A DNA stretch of 64,000 nucleotides, from NCBI GenBank assembly GCA_031002005.1, contig CM061918.1:39064947-39128946 (forward strand). The letters are read 5' to 3'. How positions within the stretch are numbered: the first letter of the stretch is position 1; each line of letters begins with the position of its first letter. Shown here piece after piece: positions 9,801 through 20,850 of this stretch. Position numbers and translations under genes: made by a program. Source of the stretch: Vandiemenella viatica (Eukaryota; Arthropoda; Insecta; Orthoptera; Morabidae). A model generated the notes under the pieces. It was not told the DNA's origin and made no database searches. It saw nothing but the letters and a program-made list of their open reading frames with translations.

Positions 9801-12698
9801 AAGCTCATATTTACGATGTTTCAGAATTGTTTTTGGCGTTGCACTAATTCACTATTAATACTGATTTTTTTTTAAAAAAATCTCTGTGTACAAGAATGAA
9901 AGGACTTGGGTGAAAACGACGAACAGATGAAATTCTATGAATTTATTAGCCGTTCTAAACTAACTATTGGGTTTAATGTATAGATATAATAAAACCATAA
10001 ACGGGAAAGTTTGCACATATGAAATATTCTTTAAAAAATGAGTTCGGGTACTATTAACGCGCTACAGGAAAGAAATGAGCTGTATTTTTTTAATTTGTGT
10101 CTGTCTGAAAATTATGAACAGGATTAAAGAAGAAAAATATTTGTCAGATTTTGACCGGGTTTCGCTTAATGTACAGTCCGTGGTCCCGCGAGTAAAATAA
10201 GGCAAGTTTCATTTTGATGTGAAGTCGGAAAGCTGAGATATTTAAGACAAAAGTGTCTACAAATTAGTACCCACTTTTCGTTGCACGGGTTATCCCACTC
10301 CAGTCGTGGTGGGGATAGTCTACCAGACCCTCGGCTACCTGCGATGGCACGGTGGATTTTGGAGCGGCCGAAAATCCAGCAGGGCCTGCCGAGCCACGCC
10401 AGTCCGTCCGAGATGCCCCACACACGAGTTTTGGATCGGCGCGAGGACATTTGGCCTGTTGGCTCGTCCGTGTGTGGCGGCCTTTTCAGTAAATCCATTC
10501 ATGGATAAAAACATAGCAAGTATCAAGAACTAGCTATGGTGTAGCAACCTGAGTCTTACGTTGCGCACACAAATTATAATTTCTTTCGACCTGACTCACT
10601 CGCGAGTTAGTTACACAAGGTAAGTGCCTTTATGGTCGAGGATTTACTGCCACTGTACTTAGAGCTAGCAATGTGAACAGGGATTAGCTAGAGGAATTAA
10701 CTTTAAATTGTAACGGGTGGTCTGAGAATTAGGGCTTAAACTGGGAGTTTTGGTAGTTTATTCAAGAATATTATAAGCCGCTCATACCATGAGCACCGGC
10801 GAGTGAGTTGCTTACGTGAACTAAAGTGCAGAGTTACAGGATTCAGGTTACTGCAGCGAGCGAAGCACACATCATGCGTTTAGCTCGTGATCGCACACAT
10901 AAGAACCCCGGCGTGGCATCGGATCATGCTATTCGCTGATTGACTATTCTGCCAGAAGCCATGTGAAAGGTAAGACGTATGTCTTGTCTGTGCTTTCAGC
11001 ACATGGCAGAACCAAGCTTTGTCTTGCATGTCTCACGTTAGTTATCATTTGATTAGGTAAAGTAGTTAGTCTGTGTAACTTAAACGAGTTGTTTGCCGTT
11101 GTTTGTAATAATGTTGTAATGCCTCGTGGTAGTCTTATTTGGTTAATGAAGTGTTATACTCGGGATCGTTAATTATTCAGTCGTTCGTGTAATAATTCAG
11201 TAATGCCTTGTTCCAGTTATATTCATATGAAGAAGCTAGTAATTCGTTTAGTAAGTTGGTATGCCTGTAGCCATGCTTGCGTGTTATTTCCTATCAGCAT
11301 AACATTAGACAGATTTGCTGATAAATATATGGTTCGACTTTTATAATTAAAGTATGTTTAAATTATCAGTTGTGTCGCCTCAGTCATTTACAGTCGTTAG
11401 GTTAGAACCGAAGAGTTTGTGATATATCGGCAAGGTAAGATCTATAGTAAGTTCAAGATACCTGCTATATCAAAGATCGCTCTGGTGTCATATATATACT
11501 TATCCTGACAAATAACATCTTGGTGCCCACAAGTAGATAATCTGTTATAGCCTGGAATATAATCTAAAATCCTAAGATGCTTCTAAGAACAAATCAATCC
11601 AGGCGCCTACTAGATGACTGCACAGCCATAATAACCCCTTTACATATATATAACACCCTTCGATTACAAAATGAAATCAAGTAAAATTTTATAAAATCTA
11701 CACGACACATATATTTTCTGTAAAAGCACTTTATTGAAAAATATCTATAATCCAGTTCAAAATGTTACTAATGAAATCTAAATTACTGGAGTTCCTTTCC
11801 TAAGACTACAGAAAATGTGCAGGAATAAAACTATCCTGTATCTAATGATTCTTCAGAAAATCGATGTTACATCAAGAAAAGGCCGGAAAAGAAAGACCTC
11901 GAGTTCAACGCAAAAGTGCGATCTGCCACAGAACTTGTGAAGGGAGAACGGTAAGCCGGTTGGCTGTAGTTTACGTGAATTGTAGTGTGCTTTCATTGCA
12001 ATTGGCCAAATACAGTATACTAAGTGCTTCAGACAGAGGCGAAGTGGGGACTCAGTTTCTCACCACCTGGTGGGAACAGGTTAATCTCTAAGTACGCTGG
12101 CTTTGAAAAAGAGTCCTATGGTCTGAAGGCGTGAGAAGGGTACTCCAACCGTCTGATTTATCTTAAGAATGCTTAAATTATTCCAAATTGCTTATGGATT
12201 GTGTCCCACTAGTAGTAGGACATCTGTTTGATCTTCTTCCATGACTACATCTGAACAAGTCCGGTGTTCACCTTTCAGGAGTCTCTGCGGCTGTTCCCGC
12301 CGGTGTCGCTGCAACCTCGCTTGGTCCCGGAGGATCTGCCGTTGGCTGATGGTCGCATCACGGCTCCTCGTGGTTCCTGCGTCCACGTGACCGCCTACTT
12401 CACTCATCGGCTGCCAGAGTTCTGGCCTGACCCCGACAAGTTCGACCCGGACCGCTTCCTGCCTGAGAACTCTTCAGAACGTCACACCTACAGCTACATC
12501 CCGTTCGGCGCTGGACCCAGAAACTGCGTGGGAGGTCGTTACGCCATGATGCAGATGAAGACGGTGCTGGCCACTGTGCTCAGGAGACTCGAAATACTCC
12601 CAGGTTCCTCCAGGGAAGAGCTTGAGAACCTTAAGGTGTCTGTAACCATGCATCCCGTGACTGGCATGAAAATCACTCCGCGAAAGTTAATCCTGTAG
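3576..12698 (+). CDS. CYP4: Cytochrome P450, CYP4 family, C-terminal three exons
   Basis: CYP4 enzymes are haem monooxygenases, usually ER-membrane bound, that typically hydroxylate fatty acids, hydrocarbons or hormones. The substrate here is unknown. Coding exons are 3576-3806, 6425-6628 and 12279-12698, all with GT-AG boundaries and phase 0 junctions, ending in TAG. The joined product has the TxPWM...LLTQNGRYMREVVKQFHSY block typical of the CYP4 mid-region. It then has the I-helix motif AGSETTAS, ExxR in ESLRLFPP, the PDPDKFDPDRF block and the haem loop PFGAGPRNCVGGRYA. A full CYP4 has about 500 residues, so roughly 215 N-terminal residues (anchor, B-E helices) must lie upstream of the window or are lost. 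No break is seen in the visible exons. The introns are swollen by a mariner-like element and a 3.75 kb foldback. Confidence 0.9.
3977..5319 (+). mobile_element. Mariner-like DNA transposon in CYP4 intron
   Basis: Complete by its ends. TIRs of about 26 bp begin CAGGGTGTTTCAAAATGATT on the left and CAGGGTGATTCAAAATGATT on the right (reverse complement). They are flanked by TA at 3975-3976 and 5320-5321, the canonical target duplication of Tc1/mariner elements. It is 1343 bp and contains one transposase gene broken by a frameshift. It lies in the first visible CYP4 intron, in the same orientation as the gene. Confidence 0.9.
4147..5200 (+). pseudogene. Mariner-like transposase, one frameshift
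   Basis: Starts MAANAKEKAFCTLDF. An N-terminal helix-turn-helix region includes DNAIWRWYAQF and KKSGRPSVSE. The frame shifts at an A-rich run near 4590 and continues with FSDEVSFHSCGKVNKHN, QQDGAPPHFH and PPRSPDLTPCDFFLW, ending GAHIEHL. The three catalytic acids are the D of SDEVSF, the D of QQD and the final D of TPCD. By hand count 46 residues separate the last two, more than the 34-41 of better known mariners, because of an insert after IGRG. One indel is the only visible lesion, so the copy is fairly young. Active enzymes of this kind bind the TIRs and cut and paste the element at TA. Confidence 0.88.
5322..6424. other. CYP4 intron remainder, nothing recognised
   Basis: Intronic sequence between the mariner-like element and the I-helix exon. 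I found no coding block or clear repeat ends. Confidence 0.5.
6425..6628 (+). CDS. CYP4: CYP4 exon with I-helix
   Basis: 68 codons from GNTFVFAGSETTASS to LPGLTVLERIIK. The motif AGSETT is the oxygen-activating I-helix signature (A/G-G-x-D/E-T-T). Acceptor CACCTTTAG and donor GTGAGA are consensus, and both junctions are phase 0. Confidence 0.92.
8376..8600. repeat. Central spacer of the foldback, with tRNA-like B box
   Basis: This unpaired spacer contains two TCACACACGA-type strings and, near 8560-8580, CCCGTTCGAATCCGCCC, which resembles a tRNA/SINE B box. It may hold a SINE fragment. Nothing coding is seen. Confidence 0.4.
9277..9532 (+). repeat. Full tRNA-derived SINE with 10 bp target duplication
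   Basis: The head has an A-box-like GTGTAACGGTTAGCG and the B box GGTTCGAATCC, as expected for an internal RNA polymerase III promoter. The body contains TTTTCCATGGTTTCCCC and GGCCATGGCCGAATTCC, and the tail is TTAAAAACAAAAA. It is flanked by exact copies of TAAGTCTGAC at 9267-9276 and 9533-9542. The mirror arm of the foldback retains the uninterrupted site near 7.69 kb, proving the insertion boundaries. Confidence 0.92.
10486..12278. other. CYP4 intron remainder, nothing recognised
   Basis: AT-rich intronic sequence leading to the K-helix exon. I see no coding block, RNA gene or element ends here. Confidence 0.5.
12279..12698 (+). CDS. CYP4: CYP4 terminal exon with ExxR and haem loop
   Basis: 139 codons plus stop. 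It contains ESLRLFPPVSLQPR (K-helix ExxR), FWPDPDKFDPDRFLPE (PERF region) and PFGAGPRNCVGGRYAMMQMK, where the Cys ligates haem iron. It ends VTMHPVTGMKITPRKLIL and TAG. The length of the C-terminal region is normal for CYP4. The acceptor is CACCTTTCAG. Confidence 0.94.
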   Translation, partial: ESLRLFPPVSLQPRLVPEDLPLADGRITAPRGSCVHVTAYFTHRLPEFWPDPDKFDPDRFLPENSSERHTYSYIPFGAGPRNCVGGRYAMMQMKTVLATVLRRLEILPGSSREELENLKVSVTMHPVTGMKITPRKLIL

Positions 12699-13411
12699 TG
12701 TCAACTTGTGCAGTGAAGAGATACAGTCTAGACGATCGGGTTCGTCGTTAGATATGACTAAGACTTTTGCCACCTGATGTATTTTCAAGGTTTTGTCAAA
12801 ACCATAAGTCAGATAATATGTTTACATTGGGAAATACCGGAATCTCCTTGCAATCTTTAGGGGAATGTTAAAATATGCTGCTTATTAAGATCGAATGGGA
12901 CTTTGTACTAGGCTAGTTCGAAATTCTCTCACGTTCCAGAAAGCTGGAGCTAAATATTATTACTCCGTCTGGTAGCGGTTTATTCTAAAACTGGGACGTT
13001 GCAAACGTTGGTTCCCTGATCTCCAAAATATGCAATCACTGCCACCGATCTGATTTAGCAAGGATTTTTTTTAAACACATTTACTATCAGACATGTTTTT
13101 TTGACTTATGAACAAACTTGAAAGAGTCAGTGTGACGATACTAGTTTGTTGAAGGTACTGTAATTGTAGGAAAACACGTTAATTCATGATCTTTGGGAAA
13201 ATCATGTTAGCCACTGTGTTAAGCAAGATCACAATTTTTCCAAGGTCTAAGATGGGAAAAAGCCGAAGATTCTCTCATTTACTGTCTAAAGGATCACCTC
13301 CGGCGTTGCCAACTTTTGTACCCAAGAACAACGATTCAGTCGCACAAGGTCCAAAGACGTGAGCTGTCATACATATATATATTTTTTTCATTTCACACAT
13401 GGAACACAGTT
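12699..13411. other. CYP4 3' flank
   Basis: Expected 3' untranslated and flanking sequence. No unambiguous AATAAA followed by a GT-rich element was identified, and no other gene is seen. Confidence 0.45.
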
Positions 13412-13422
13412 GATACTGTACC

Positions 13423-13646
13423 ACAGAGCGTGGTGGGTGAACGGTTAACGTTCTGGCCTCCCATTCGGGAGGACACGGGTTCGAATCCCCGTCCGGGCAT
13501 CTAGATTTGAGTTTTCCATGGTTTACCCAAATCACTTCCTTCGAAATGCCATGGCCGAATTCCTTCCCGTTCCTTGTCTCAAGTCCCATACCCCCTCTAA
13601 TGACCTTAGCCGTCGACGAGGCGTAAAAAAAAAAAAAAAAAAACCA
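13423..13646 (+). repeat. tRNA-derived SINE with poly(A)
   Basis: Same family as the SINE at 9277. It has an A-box-like GGGTGAACGGTTAACG, B box GGTTCGAATCC, TTTTCCATGGTTTACCC and a tail of about 20 A. Flanks GATACTGTACC (13412-13422) and GATACTGTGCC (13647-13657) are a target duplication with one mismatch. Confidence 0.88.
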
Positions 13647-13657
13647 GATACTGTGCC

Positions 13658-14227
13658 GATAGGAGGGATCGTCTGGACAGATTCTATGTCCGGAGGAAGA
13701 AATACAAAGTTCAGCTTACTGTTCTCATCAGGATTCAGAGGAGTTAAAATTATAATTGTTTGGACGCGATTACATCTATTTTAGTCATTATTTTAACCAT
13801 TTATGTAAAAAAAGATGATTTGACCATTTTACTTGTGCCCTCGCTGGATTTTACCCTTCCATTTGCTAACACTAACAAGAAATTAAATTGTAACTACAAT
13901 CATTTCGTTTTTCATAACGATGTATGTATACCTTAGGGATCAGCTCAGCTGATCTGTGTTTTAAAGTGAAAAAAAATAATAACTCGTACTGCCAACAACT
14001 GGTGACTCTTTAAAATCGAGCGTATTCTTTTTGAACGATTAACATCATCGGCGAAAGCCACAAGCAGCAACTGAGTTGTTCAGTGAGTAACGCAATACAC
14101 TTCTCCAACTAACAAGAGGATTAACTGTGAAACTTAGTTTCCTCTAGTGCCATAATAATTTACTCTTCTTACCTTGGCAGCTTACCTATTCTTTCATCTA
14201 CTGTGTTTGTAGAATGAATATCCTATA
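13658..14227. other. No gene seen
   Basis: Sequence between the SINE and the hAT MITE. Nothing coding or repetitive could be supported. Confidence 0.5.
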
Positions 14228-14235
14228 CCGATAGC

Positions 14236-14554
14236 CAGGGGCGAATCCAGGATTTGGGTTTGGGAGGGGCTTGAGCGGACTTCATGTTTGGGGGGGGGGG
14301 GGGCTTGGCTTGAGTGGATTTTGTTTCAGGAGGGCTTGCCCTCAATGGATTTAGGTTTTTTTTGGGTGGGGGGGGTTATTGAGTCAGGCAAGGGGTAGTC
14401 TTTATAGTCTCCTAGGGCCTTCGAATCCGTATAGCTAAAAAAAAAAAAGAAAAAAAAGTCTACAAAGTTACAATGACAATGTCGGGGGTGGACCTAGAAC
14501 CTTTTGGGGGGGGGCTTGAGCCCTCTAGCTCCCCCCCCCCTGGATCCGCCCCTG
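14236..14554. mobile_element. hAT-type MITE, 319 bp
   Basis: The ends are CAGGGGCGAATCCAGG and the inverted TGGATCCGCCCCTG. It is flanked by perfect 8 bp duplications CCGATAGC at 14228-14235 and 14555-14562, the hallmark of hAT elements. The interior is G-rich on the left and C-rich on the right, with long homopolymer runs and no transposase. Confidence 0.9.
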
Positions 14555-14562
14555 CCGATAGC

Positions 14563-15104
14563 AAAAAACACTTGTACAAAGCTCTCTCAGGAACTGACCC
14601 TCGCCAGATCTCTTACCCTCTGTTGCGCCCAAACATTTGGCTCGCAGAACGTTACGACCGCCCTTTTGTCCGTGCCTGCTGATCATACATTCCTTTAGCT
14701 CTAGCGTCCTCGCAGATACAATCAAAATGCTGTTCGTTCACGTGAATATACCGTCAAATGAAATGATACAACTGCAATCATTTCAATGTAAATAAAGGTC
14801 GTTGCTTAATCAAATGATTATATTATGTACAAAAAAATTATGTTTGTTTAATAAAGGATAACGTTAAAATGTTAAAAAATTTATGTAAATACTCTTATCC
14901 TGAACAACTTCCATTCAAAATCCTCATTAAATACATCATGTTAAACATAAATTAAATTAAAATTTAATGTGTACCCTCTATCTGAAGACACAAGTTTGTA
15001 TTCTTCCATAATCCACAAAGCTGACATTGTCAGAATCATATAGCACAATCTTTCTTTGCCTCTGCCTCTTCGCCATTATTTGCCCGTTCGTTTGGGCTGT
15101 GATA
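14563..15104. other. No gene; fragment of a dispersed repeat
   Basis: The stretch 14985-15045 (ACACAAGTTTGTATTCTTCC and on) closely matches 27733-27795, so it belongs to a dispersed repeat. Otherwise no feature is seen. It ends where the 3' UTR of the decayed Jockey copy begins. Confidence 0.5.
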
Positions 15105-15191
15105 TTAAAGGTTGTTGTCTCTCGACATTTCCTTCTCATCGTATATGATAGTTCATTTCTTTTCTATTGGTGCGTCGTCTAGTTGGCTATT

Positions 15192-17818
15192 TTATTGGAT
15201 CAGTGACTGTGAACGTTTATGGAAATCAATTTCTGTTGTATATGTACCTAGATTACTGATGAGTGTGTTGTTGTTTTTGTGTGCGGATCTGTAGAAGGCG
15301 GCTGAACTTTCTTGAAAACTTTGCTGAATTGTTTGGAGACCTGTTGCTTCATGGAGGTCATGTGTTGGGAATCGTGATGGCAGATGTAGGGCCCTTTTGA
15401 GGGCTCTGTTTTGTATGACCTGCAGTTTATGGATATTTTTCCTTGAAGCATATCCCCACACTGGGCATGCATATTCAATGATTGGTCTTATTAAGCTGCA
15501 GTAAATTTTTACTCCAGTCGCTGGCGCCAAAGTACCGTCTCGGTTTAATAGTGGATACAGCTGTTGCAGTCTCGCGCTGGTTTTTCTCTTTATTTCTTCT
15601 ATGTGCGTGCGCCAAGTTAGTTTGGCATTTAACGTTACACCGAGATAGCGTGCGGTATTTTTCCATGGAATGGGCTGTCCCTGGAACGTCACTTGCGGAT
15701 GAACTGCGTGTCTCTTGCCTCGTCGGTGTGCTAGCATGATGGCCTGCGTCTTTTCTGGTTTGATGGCTATACGCCGTCGTCTTGTCCAGGCCTCAATCTT
15801 ATCCAGCGCTTGTTGCAGGCGATGTGTGGCGAGTTCCCTTTTTCAGCTGCTGGAGAAAACTGCCGTGTCGTCGGCATACTGAGCTGTTTTGACACCTGCC
15901 GTTTCCGGGATATCCGATGTATACAGTGAGTATAACTCCGGTCCCAGAACCGATCCTTGAGGCACTCCGGCGTTTGTTTTTCTTCTCGAGGAGAGAGCTG
16001 TCCCTACCCTCACCCTGAACGATCTTCCCCGCAGGTACGATTCTAGCAGCTGTACGTATGGCCCGGGGAATCTCAGCTCAAACAGCTTGCATAGCAGCCC
16101 GGAGTGCCATACGGAGTCGAAGGCCTTAGCTATGTCAAGAAGCACTAGTCCACAGAAGTTCCGGTGATTGAAAACCTTAGTCGCCTCCTCGACCACTCGT
16201 AGGAGTTGGTGGGTATCTTCTCCATCCTTGTAAGCAGTATTCTTTCGAATATTTTACTAACCGATGGAAGCAGGCTAATAGGACGGTAGTGCTGGGGAAA
16301 TACAGGGTCCTTGCCGGTTTTGTGTATCCCAACGACTATTGCCTGCTTCCAGCATTTTGGGAAAGTCCTCGTTCTGAGAATGGTGTTGAAAATTTGAGCC
16401 AAGTATGAAAGAGCTTCCAACGATAGGTGCTATAAGAGGGTGTTATTTATTCCATCTATTCCTGGTGCTTTTTTGGGATGTAGTTTCTTGATGCAGTTTT
16501 TGATTTCTGAGACGTCAACTTCTGGGATGTGCTGTGCATTGTCGGTGGCGGCTGTCTCCTTGTAGGTTCTCAGTCTCCGCCTAATTTCAGTCACCTACTC
16601 TTCGTCTATGTCCATATCTAAAGGGGAGAAATGCTTCTCAAAGTTGTCTGCGAGAGCATCCACCTTCTCCTGCGGGAGGTAGACTAACCCCCTTTCTCCA
16701 TGGAGCGGAGGAAGTCTTTGCTTCCGCTTCGTAAGTCTCCTTGTCTGTATCCATAGGGAGTCCTCATTGGGCCATATCATTGAAACTCTGGCCTCCCATT
16801 CCTTACTTCTAAGTTCTGTGAGGGCTGCTTTTAATTCCTTTTGAAGTCAATTAAGCAGGCTTTTGGTGTTTCGATTCCTCGTTGGCTTCCACTCTTTCAT
16901 GACCCGGTTCTTGTTCCGGATCATAGCCAAAAGCTGAGGTGGAAGCTGTGGCATTGCATGGTTGTTGGTTTGTTTCGAAGTGATGGCGGCTCCCGATGCT
17001 TCCTTCACGGTTGCTTCAAAGAACTTAAAGCTCTCCTCCACATTTCCGTGATGTCTTGTTTCGAAGGTGTGGGCGATGATCTGGCGGTATATGTCCCAGT
17101 TGGCCTGTTTGTAATCCGGAACAGTTTGCTGTTCAAGCTGCCATGGTCCTACTGCTATCTCGAAGTGTATAGGATAATGATCGGACGACAGCCGGTTGAT
17201 GGTGCTGGCCGATAGGTATCCCGTGATGCCTCTACTGATGCAAATGTCCAAGACGTCGGGACGTCTTCCATTCGCGGGTAGTGAGTAGACTCTTCGGGGA
17301 CAGTTACATTCATGTTTAGCCTTTCTGCCAGTCTCCTTAGCTGTCTTCCTGAACTGTTATACGCTCGACTGTGCCAATCAGTGTGTTTACAGTTCAGGTC
17401 GCCGCCTATGATAAGCCTGCCCCTTATGCTGGCCAGGTTGTTGCTGTCTTCATCTTGTAACTGCGCTCGTGGTGGACGATAGGCTGATACTACAGTGATT
17501 TTTCCATTCGCGGTGGGTGGCTACTTCGACTCTTACCACTGCAAGTTGGTTCATTGGCGGGAGAAGCACTTGGTTGTGTGGGAGTCCCCGTTTAATATAT
17601 ATACCTACGCCACCGCCTGCTGTTGGTCGGTCATAGCGGTAGCAGTGGTAATTTGGTATTGCTACTCGGATGCCTGGTTTCAGATGGGTCTCAGACACAG
17701 AGCAGATGTCCACTCCTTGTTCATGTATAAACTGTCTGAACTCAGTTGACTGGTTGTAGATACTATTTGCGTTCCACACACAAAACGCGATTCCATGTAT
17801 ATGAGGAGCTCTATCCAT
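15192..17818 (-). pseudogene. Jockey-like ORF2 (endonuclease-RT), broken
   Basis: The start ATG at 17818 overlaps the ORF1 stop (ATGGATAG). Endonuclease pieces include FCVWNANSIYNQ, SETHLKPG and NRLSSDHYPIHF. RT pieces include YRPISLLPSVSKIFERILL, FCGLVLLDIAKAFDSVWH, GVPQGSVLGPELYSLYTSD and the catalytic box QYADDTAVF. The end has WKNTARYLGVTLNAKLTWR and RPIIEYACPVWGYASRK. These lie in at least five separate open pieces in different frames, so no protein can be made. Confidence 0.88.
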
Positions 17819-19671
17819 TATGTTCTTGGGTAGTGCTGGTGGTTGCAGCTAGAGCCGAAGTAACTGCTGCCTGTATGTTCATTGGCAAGCGATTTAGCAT
17901 CTCTATAATGTTATGCATCATGGTGTCCATCATTCCAGACAATTTATCCATGATACCATGCACCAGGCTATCAGCTGCTCCTTGTTGACTTGGCTGGTTG
18001 GAAGGGGCAGGTTGGGTGCCGACCGTTTCAGCTCGATCCGCAGTCAGGTTACTTTTCCTATCTGCCTTTGGTGTTTCAGCGTGGTTGGTGACCTGGTTTG
18101 CACAGGTGTCCGCGTATGTGCTCCCATTCACACCACTAGTTGGATGTATCTTATTATTCTTCTCACGTTTGGGGTTCTGCTTTTTCTGAATCTGACGTGG
18201 GTCTTCTTTCTTGTTAATGTCATTTGGTTCTTCTTCTTGCTGGCCAGCCGTTGGCGGGATCTCCTGTTAATTTCTCCCTTGTGGTTTCTTTCAGCGTTAG
18301 AGAATTTTGTCTTGTTCCGCGGGCAGTCCTCTTTGTCAATCGCGGGCTTTCTTGTACGCCTGGCATCCTTTGTAGCTTGCGACGTGGTTTCCACCGCAGT
18401 TGGAAGATTTCGCCGTGTCACGTCCTCTCTGCGCTGTACATTGGCTGGAGTCATGTTTACCAGCGCACTTGACACAAACTGGTAGCATTTTGCAATTCAT
18501 TGCCATGTGCCCGTAGAGCTGGCAATTGTAGCATTGAGGTTGTCCAGGTGATGAGCGGAGTTTTTCTGTAGTTACTTTGAGGTGGCATATTGTCTCTAAC
18601 TTGAAGATCTCTCTATTTTTTGGAGTGTACGGCAAGTCAGCGAGGAAATGGGGCATTGCTACTTTGCTGCCCGGCCTCCTTAGTTGAGCTACTGTCTGGA
18701 CGTTGAATCCTATCCCCTTTAGCTCCTCCTTCAGATCGCTGGCTCGAAGTGTTCTGGGTATTCCTTTGAATACCACTTTCAGCAGGGGTAAGGCCCCAGT
18801 TGGAAATGTGTAGTATGGGGTGCCCTTTTGCTGCAGCATCTCGGTGACCGCTGAGTAGTCGGCCACTGTAGTAAAAGTAAACTTGATTTTGTACCCTCCT
18901 GCGGACTTAGCTGTGAAGGGGTCCTTGAGGACGGCTTCCACTTGGTCGTGCAGCGTCTTGAAATTTTCTTCGTATTGGACCACTATAGGTGGAATATGGG
19001 CCGATCTCTTAGCTGGCGGGGTTGGTGTTTCCTCAGTCTGCAGGGGCTGGAATGGATTGTTGGTTTCCATTACCAGTTCCGGGTCCAGTGCGGGTGGCGG
19101 CTTTGCTGTGCGACGGGGTGTTATAAATCCTTCCACGTCTGGTTGCTGCGCTTTGCGTCGGTTTCCTCCGCTTGCGGCAGCAGTCGTCTGCTTGGGGGTA
19201 TTTGCTTTTTTGAAGTTTGTCTGCGGTGGTGTATAAGTCGTCTGGAATGGGAATGTTGTGGCCGAGTACTCGGTCGTCCCCTTCTTCTTCTTGTTTGCTC
19301 TCTTCTCTTTGCTGGCAGAAGCACTGGAAAGATGTTGTACGGGAACGCTGGCTTTCGAACCACTTGCGCGTTGTTCGTTCCTCGGTTGCTTTACTTTCCC
19401 CGCTGTGATCGGTGAGGTTCTTCTCTTCGATGCGCGGGGGTCTACTGATCCGTGGGCAGGCTGGTTCGTCGTGAGCGTTATCCTTACAATTCCGTCGGGG
19501 TCCACCCTCAAGTCCTGTGGGAACTGCCTGGTCGTCGTCAGTGTTGTTCCGTCCGTTTCCAAGTCCGGTAGGGATAGCCGGGTCGTCACCATTGCCGCAG
19601 CTCCTCGAGTGCGCTGGGGCACTCAGCCCGCCTGGCGCGGAAGAGCGGCAAGCGTATTCCTTGTCGCACAT
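17811..19671 (-). pseudogene. Jockey-like ORF1 (zinc-knuckle gag-like), broken
   Basis: Starts at MCDKEYACRSSAPGGLSAP and changes frame near 19.6 kb. A long open stretch (19622-18336) carries the PPIVVQYEENFKTL domain and CYNCQLYGHMAMNC, CVKCAGKHDSSQC and SSNCGGNHVASYKGC, a set of CCHC-type knuckles preceded by the PRE_C2HC-type domain. After another shift the C-terminus ends QEHNG* at 17811. Such proteins bind element RNA. Comparison with the + copy shows the same order of domains. Confidence 0.85.
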
Positions 19672-19701
19672 CTTCACGTTACGATGGTCAACTCGGAACT
19701 T

Positions 19702-20109
19702 ATGCAGTATCACACAGTAAAAAAAAAAAAACTACTAACAGAATTAACAGTGACAATTTGTCGCATTTCTCTCTCTTGGTAGCTCACACTAATGCTCTCG
19801 GATGGTGGGATTTTATTCAAAATGTTTGAAGCAATAAATTCTGCTGACGCGGTCGCCAATGGCTCAGCATATCAACACACTTTACCGTGACAAGAAGAAT
19901 CACACAAAGAAGAATACCAAAATTAACTTTCGTATTCTGCAAATTTAATAAAGTTCAAAATCTTCACCCACACAGTCGTGATCATATAGTTTATCAGACT
20001 TATACATATATATATTATATATATATACCCGAAAGTTGCCGAATTCTTAGTTAAAACGGTTCACATTAACAATTAATTACAAATCACACTCGCATTTACA
20101 CAACTATAA
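19702..20109. other. AT-rich flank with TA microsatellite
   Basis: Contains a (TA)n-type stretch at about 20005-20030. No gene seen. Confidence 0.5.
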
Positions 20110-20390
20110 CCGAAAACAGTTCAACATTAAAAAGGGCGGTTCGAGAAACTCGCACATGGGTGACGTGTCCGATGAGTTCGGCCGCGCCTGGAAGACTCGC
20201 CGGTGCCACATGTCAGGTTCGCGGGCGTTCTTAACCGACTTCCGGTAGCCGGTATGCGCTCCGGGGTCTTCCTCGGTACTCCCACGGACCGGCGGGAAAT
20301 TAAACATCCACGCGGCGGTATTACAAATAGCACAGCCGGTTCTCGATCTCTCGAACCACCAGTTTTGGAAGCAGCCCCTATCATATGACT
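20110..20390. other. GC-rich block, unidentified
   Basis: About 280 bp of CpG-rich sequence in AT-rich surroundings, bordered by GCGGTTCGAGAAACTCG and the inverse-like TCTCGATCTCTCGAACC. No protein family is recognised. It may be part of an LTR or a TE 5' region. Confidence 0.35.
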
Positions 20391-20399
20391 ATGTAACAA

Positions 20400-20850
20400 A
20401 TTGCATACGTTTAGGATTACTATTTACAAAAAATTGAACAGTATGTGCCCAAGATTTGACAGTATTCATCGAGCGAATATTATCCAGTTATGTGGGAGCT
20501 CTTAACAGAAGCGGACAAGGCAAGAACTAGAAAATGGGGCCGAGAACGAAACAACAGTTTCCTAAAATGACTGTTTTCTTTGAACATTATCATAAAATAA
20601 TTCCTAACCATCATTATTTTGACACGATATTCTTCAAAATTACCAGAAATTACAACACAGGGGTACTATGCAATACCACCATTATTATGATAAGACTTCA
20701 GCACACAACGACTAAAACGGGAGAGGTGTACAACTGATGTCACACACGAGCACAATGAAGATGAAGGCAGAAGTCACTCCACACATATCAGCTACACTTG
20801 TGAAGTCCGTAAGGCCGTAGTTTGTATATCAGATATTACAGTGGCCTCTC
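20400..20850. repeat. Dispersed repeat copy B
   Basis: GTGCCCAAGATTTGACAGT and CGATATTCTTCAAAATTACC match a block at 28.09-28.25 kb. ATCAGCTACACTTGTGAAGTC through GTAGTTTGTATATCAG matches 30.59-30.65 kb. These are the same repeat family in the same orientation. No ORF of note. Confidence 0.6.

Larger units (their letters stand above)
6738..10485. mobile_element. 3.75 kb foldback element in CYP4 intron
   Basis: Two near-identical inverted arms, about 6738-8375 and 8601-10485, surround a 225 bp spacer. The outer ends read AAAGGCCGCCACACACGG on the left and the reverse complement on the right. Differences between arms are scattered single-base changes and short indels, plus a 256 bp SINE present only in the right arm. 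No transposase is encoded. A diverged, unpaired copy of arm sequence lies at about 34.55-35.09 kb, so this is a dispersed family. Superfamily is unknown, and no clear target duplication was found. Confidence 0.88.
15105..19701 (-). mobile_element. Jockey-like LINE, decayed copy
   Basis: A minus-strand relative of the LINE at 36.6-41.6 kb. Homology to that copy begins at AGTTCCGAGTTG (about 19701) and extends past the ORF2 stop to a shared GACAACAACCT string near 15.11 kb. It has a zinc-knuckle ORF1 and an endonuclease-RT ORF2 without RNase H, as in the Jockey clade. Both ORFs are cut by several frameshifts and stops. No target duplication was recognised. Confidence 0.88.

Noticed and set aside
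6738..10485. Assembly artefact explanation for the large palindrome
   Set aside because: The arms differ by substitutions, indels and a SINE with target duplication, which a duplicated-read artefact would not create.
17913..19782. Several long + strand ORFs rich in hydrophobic residues
   Set aside because: Antisense shadows of the minus-strand Jockey ORF1, with no independent domain.
20005..20030. TATA-like promoter
   Set aside because: It is part of a TA microsatellite with no downstream gene.
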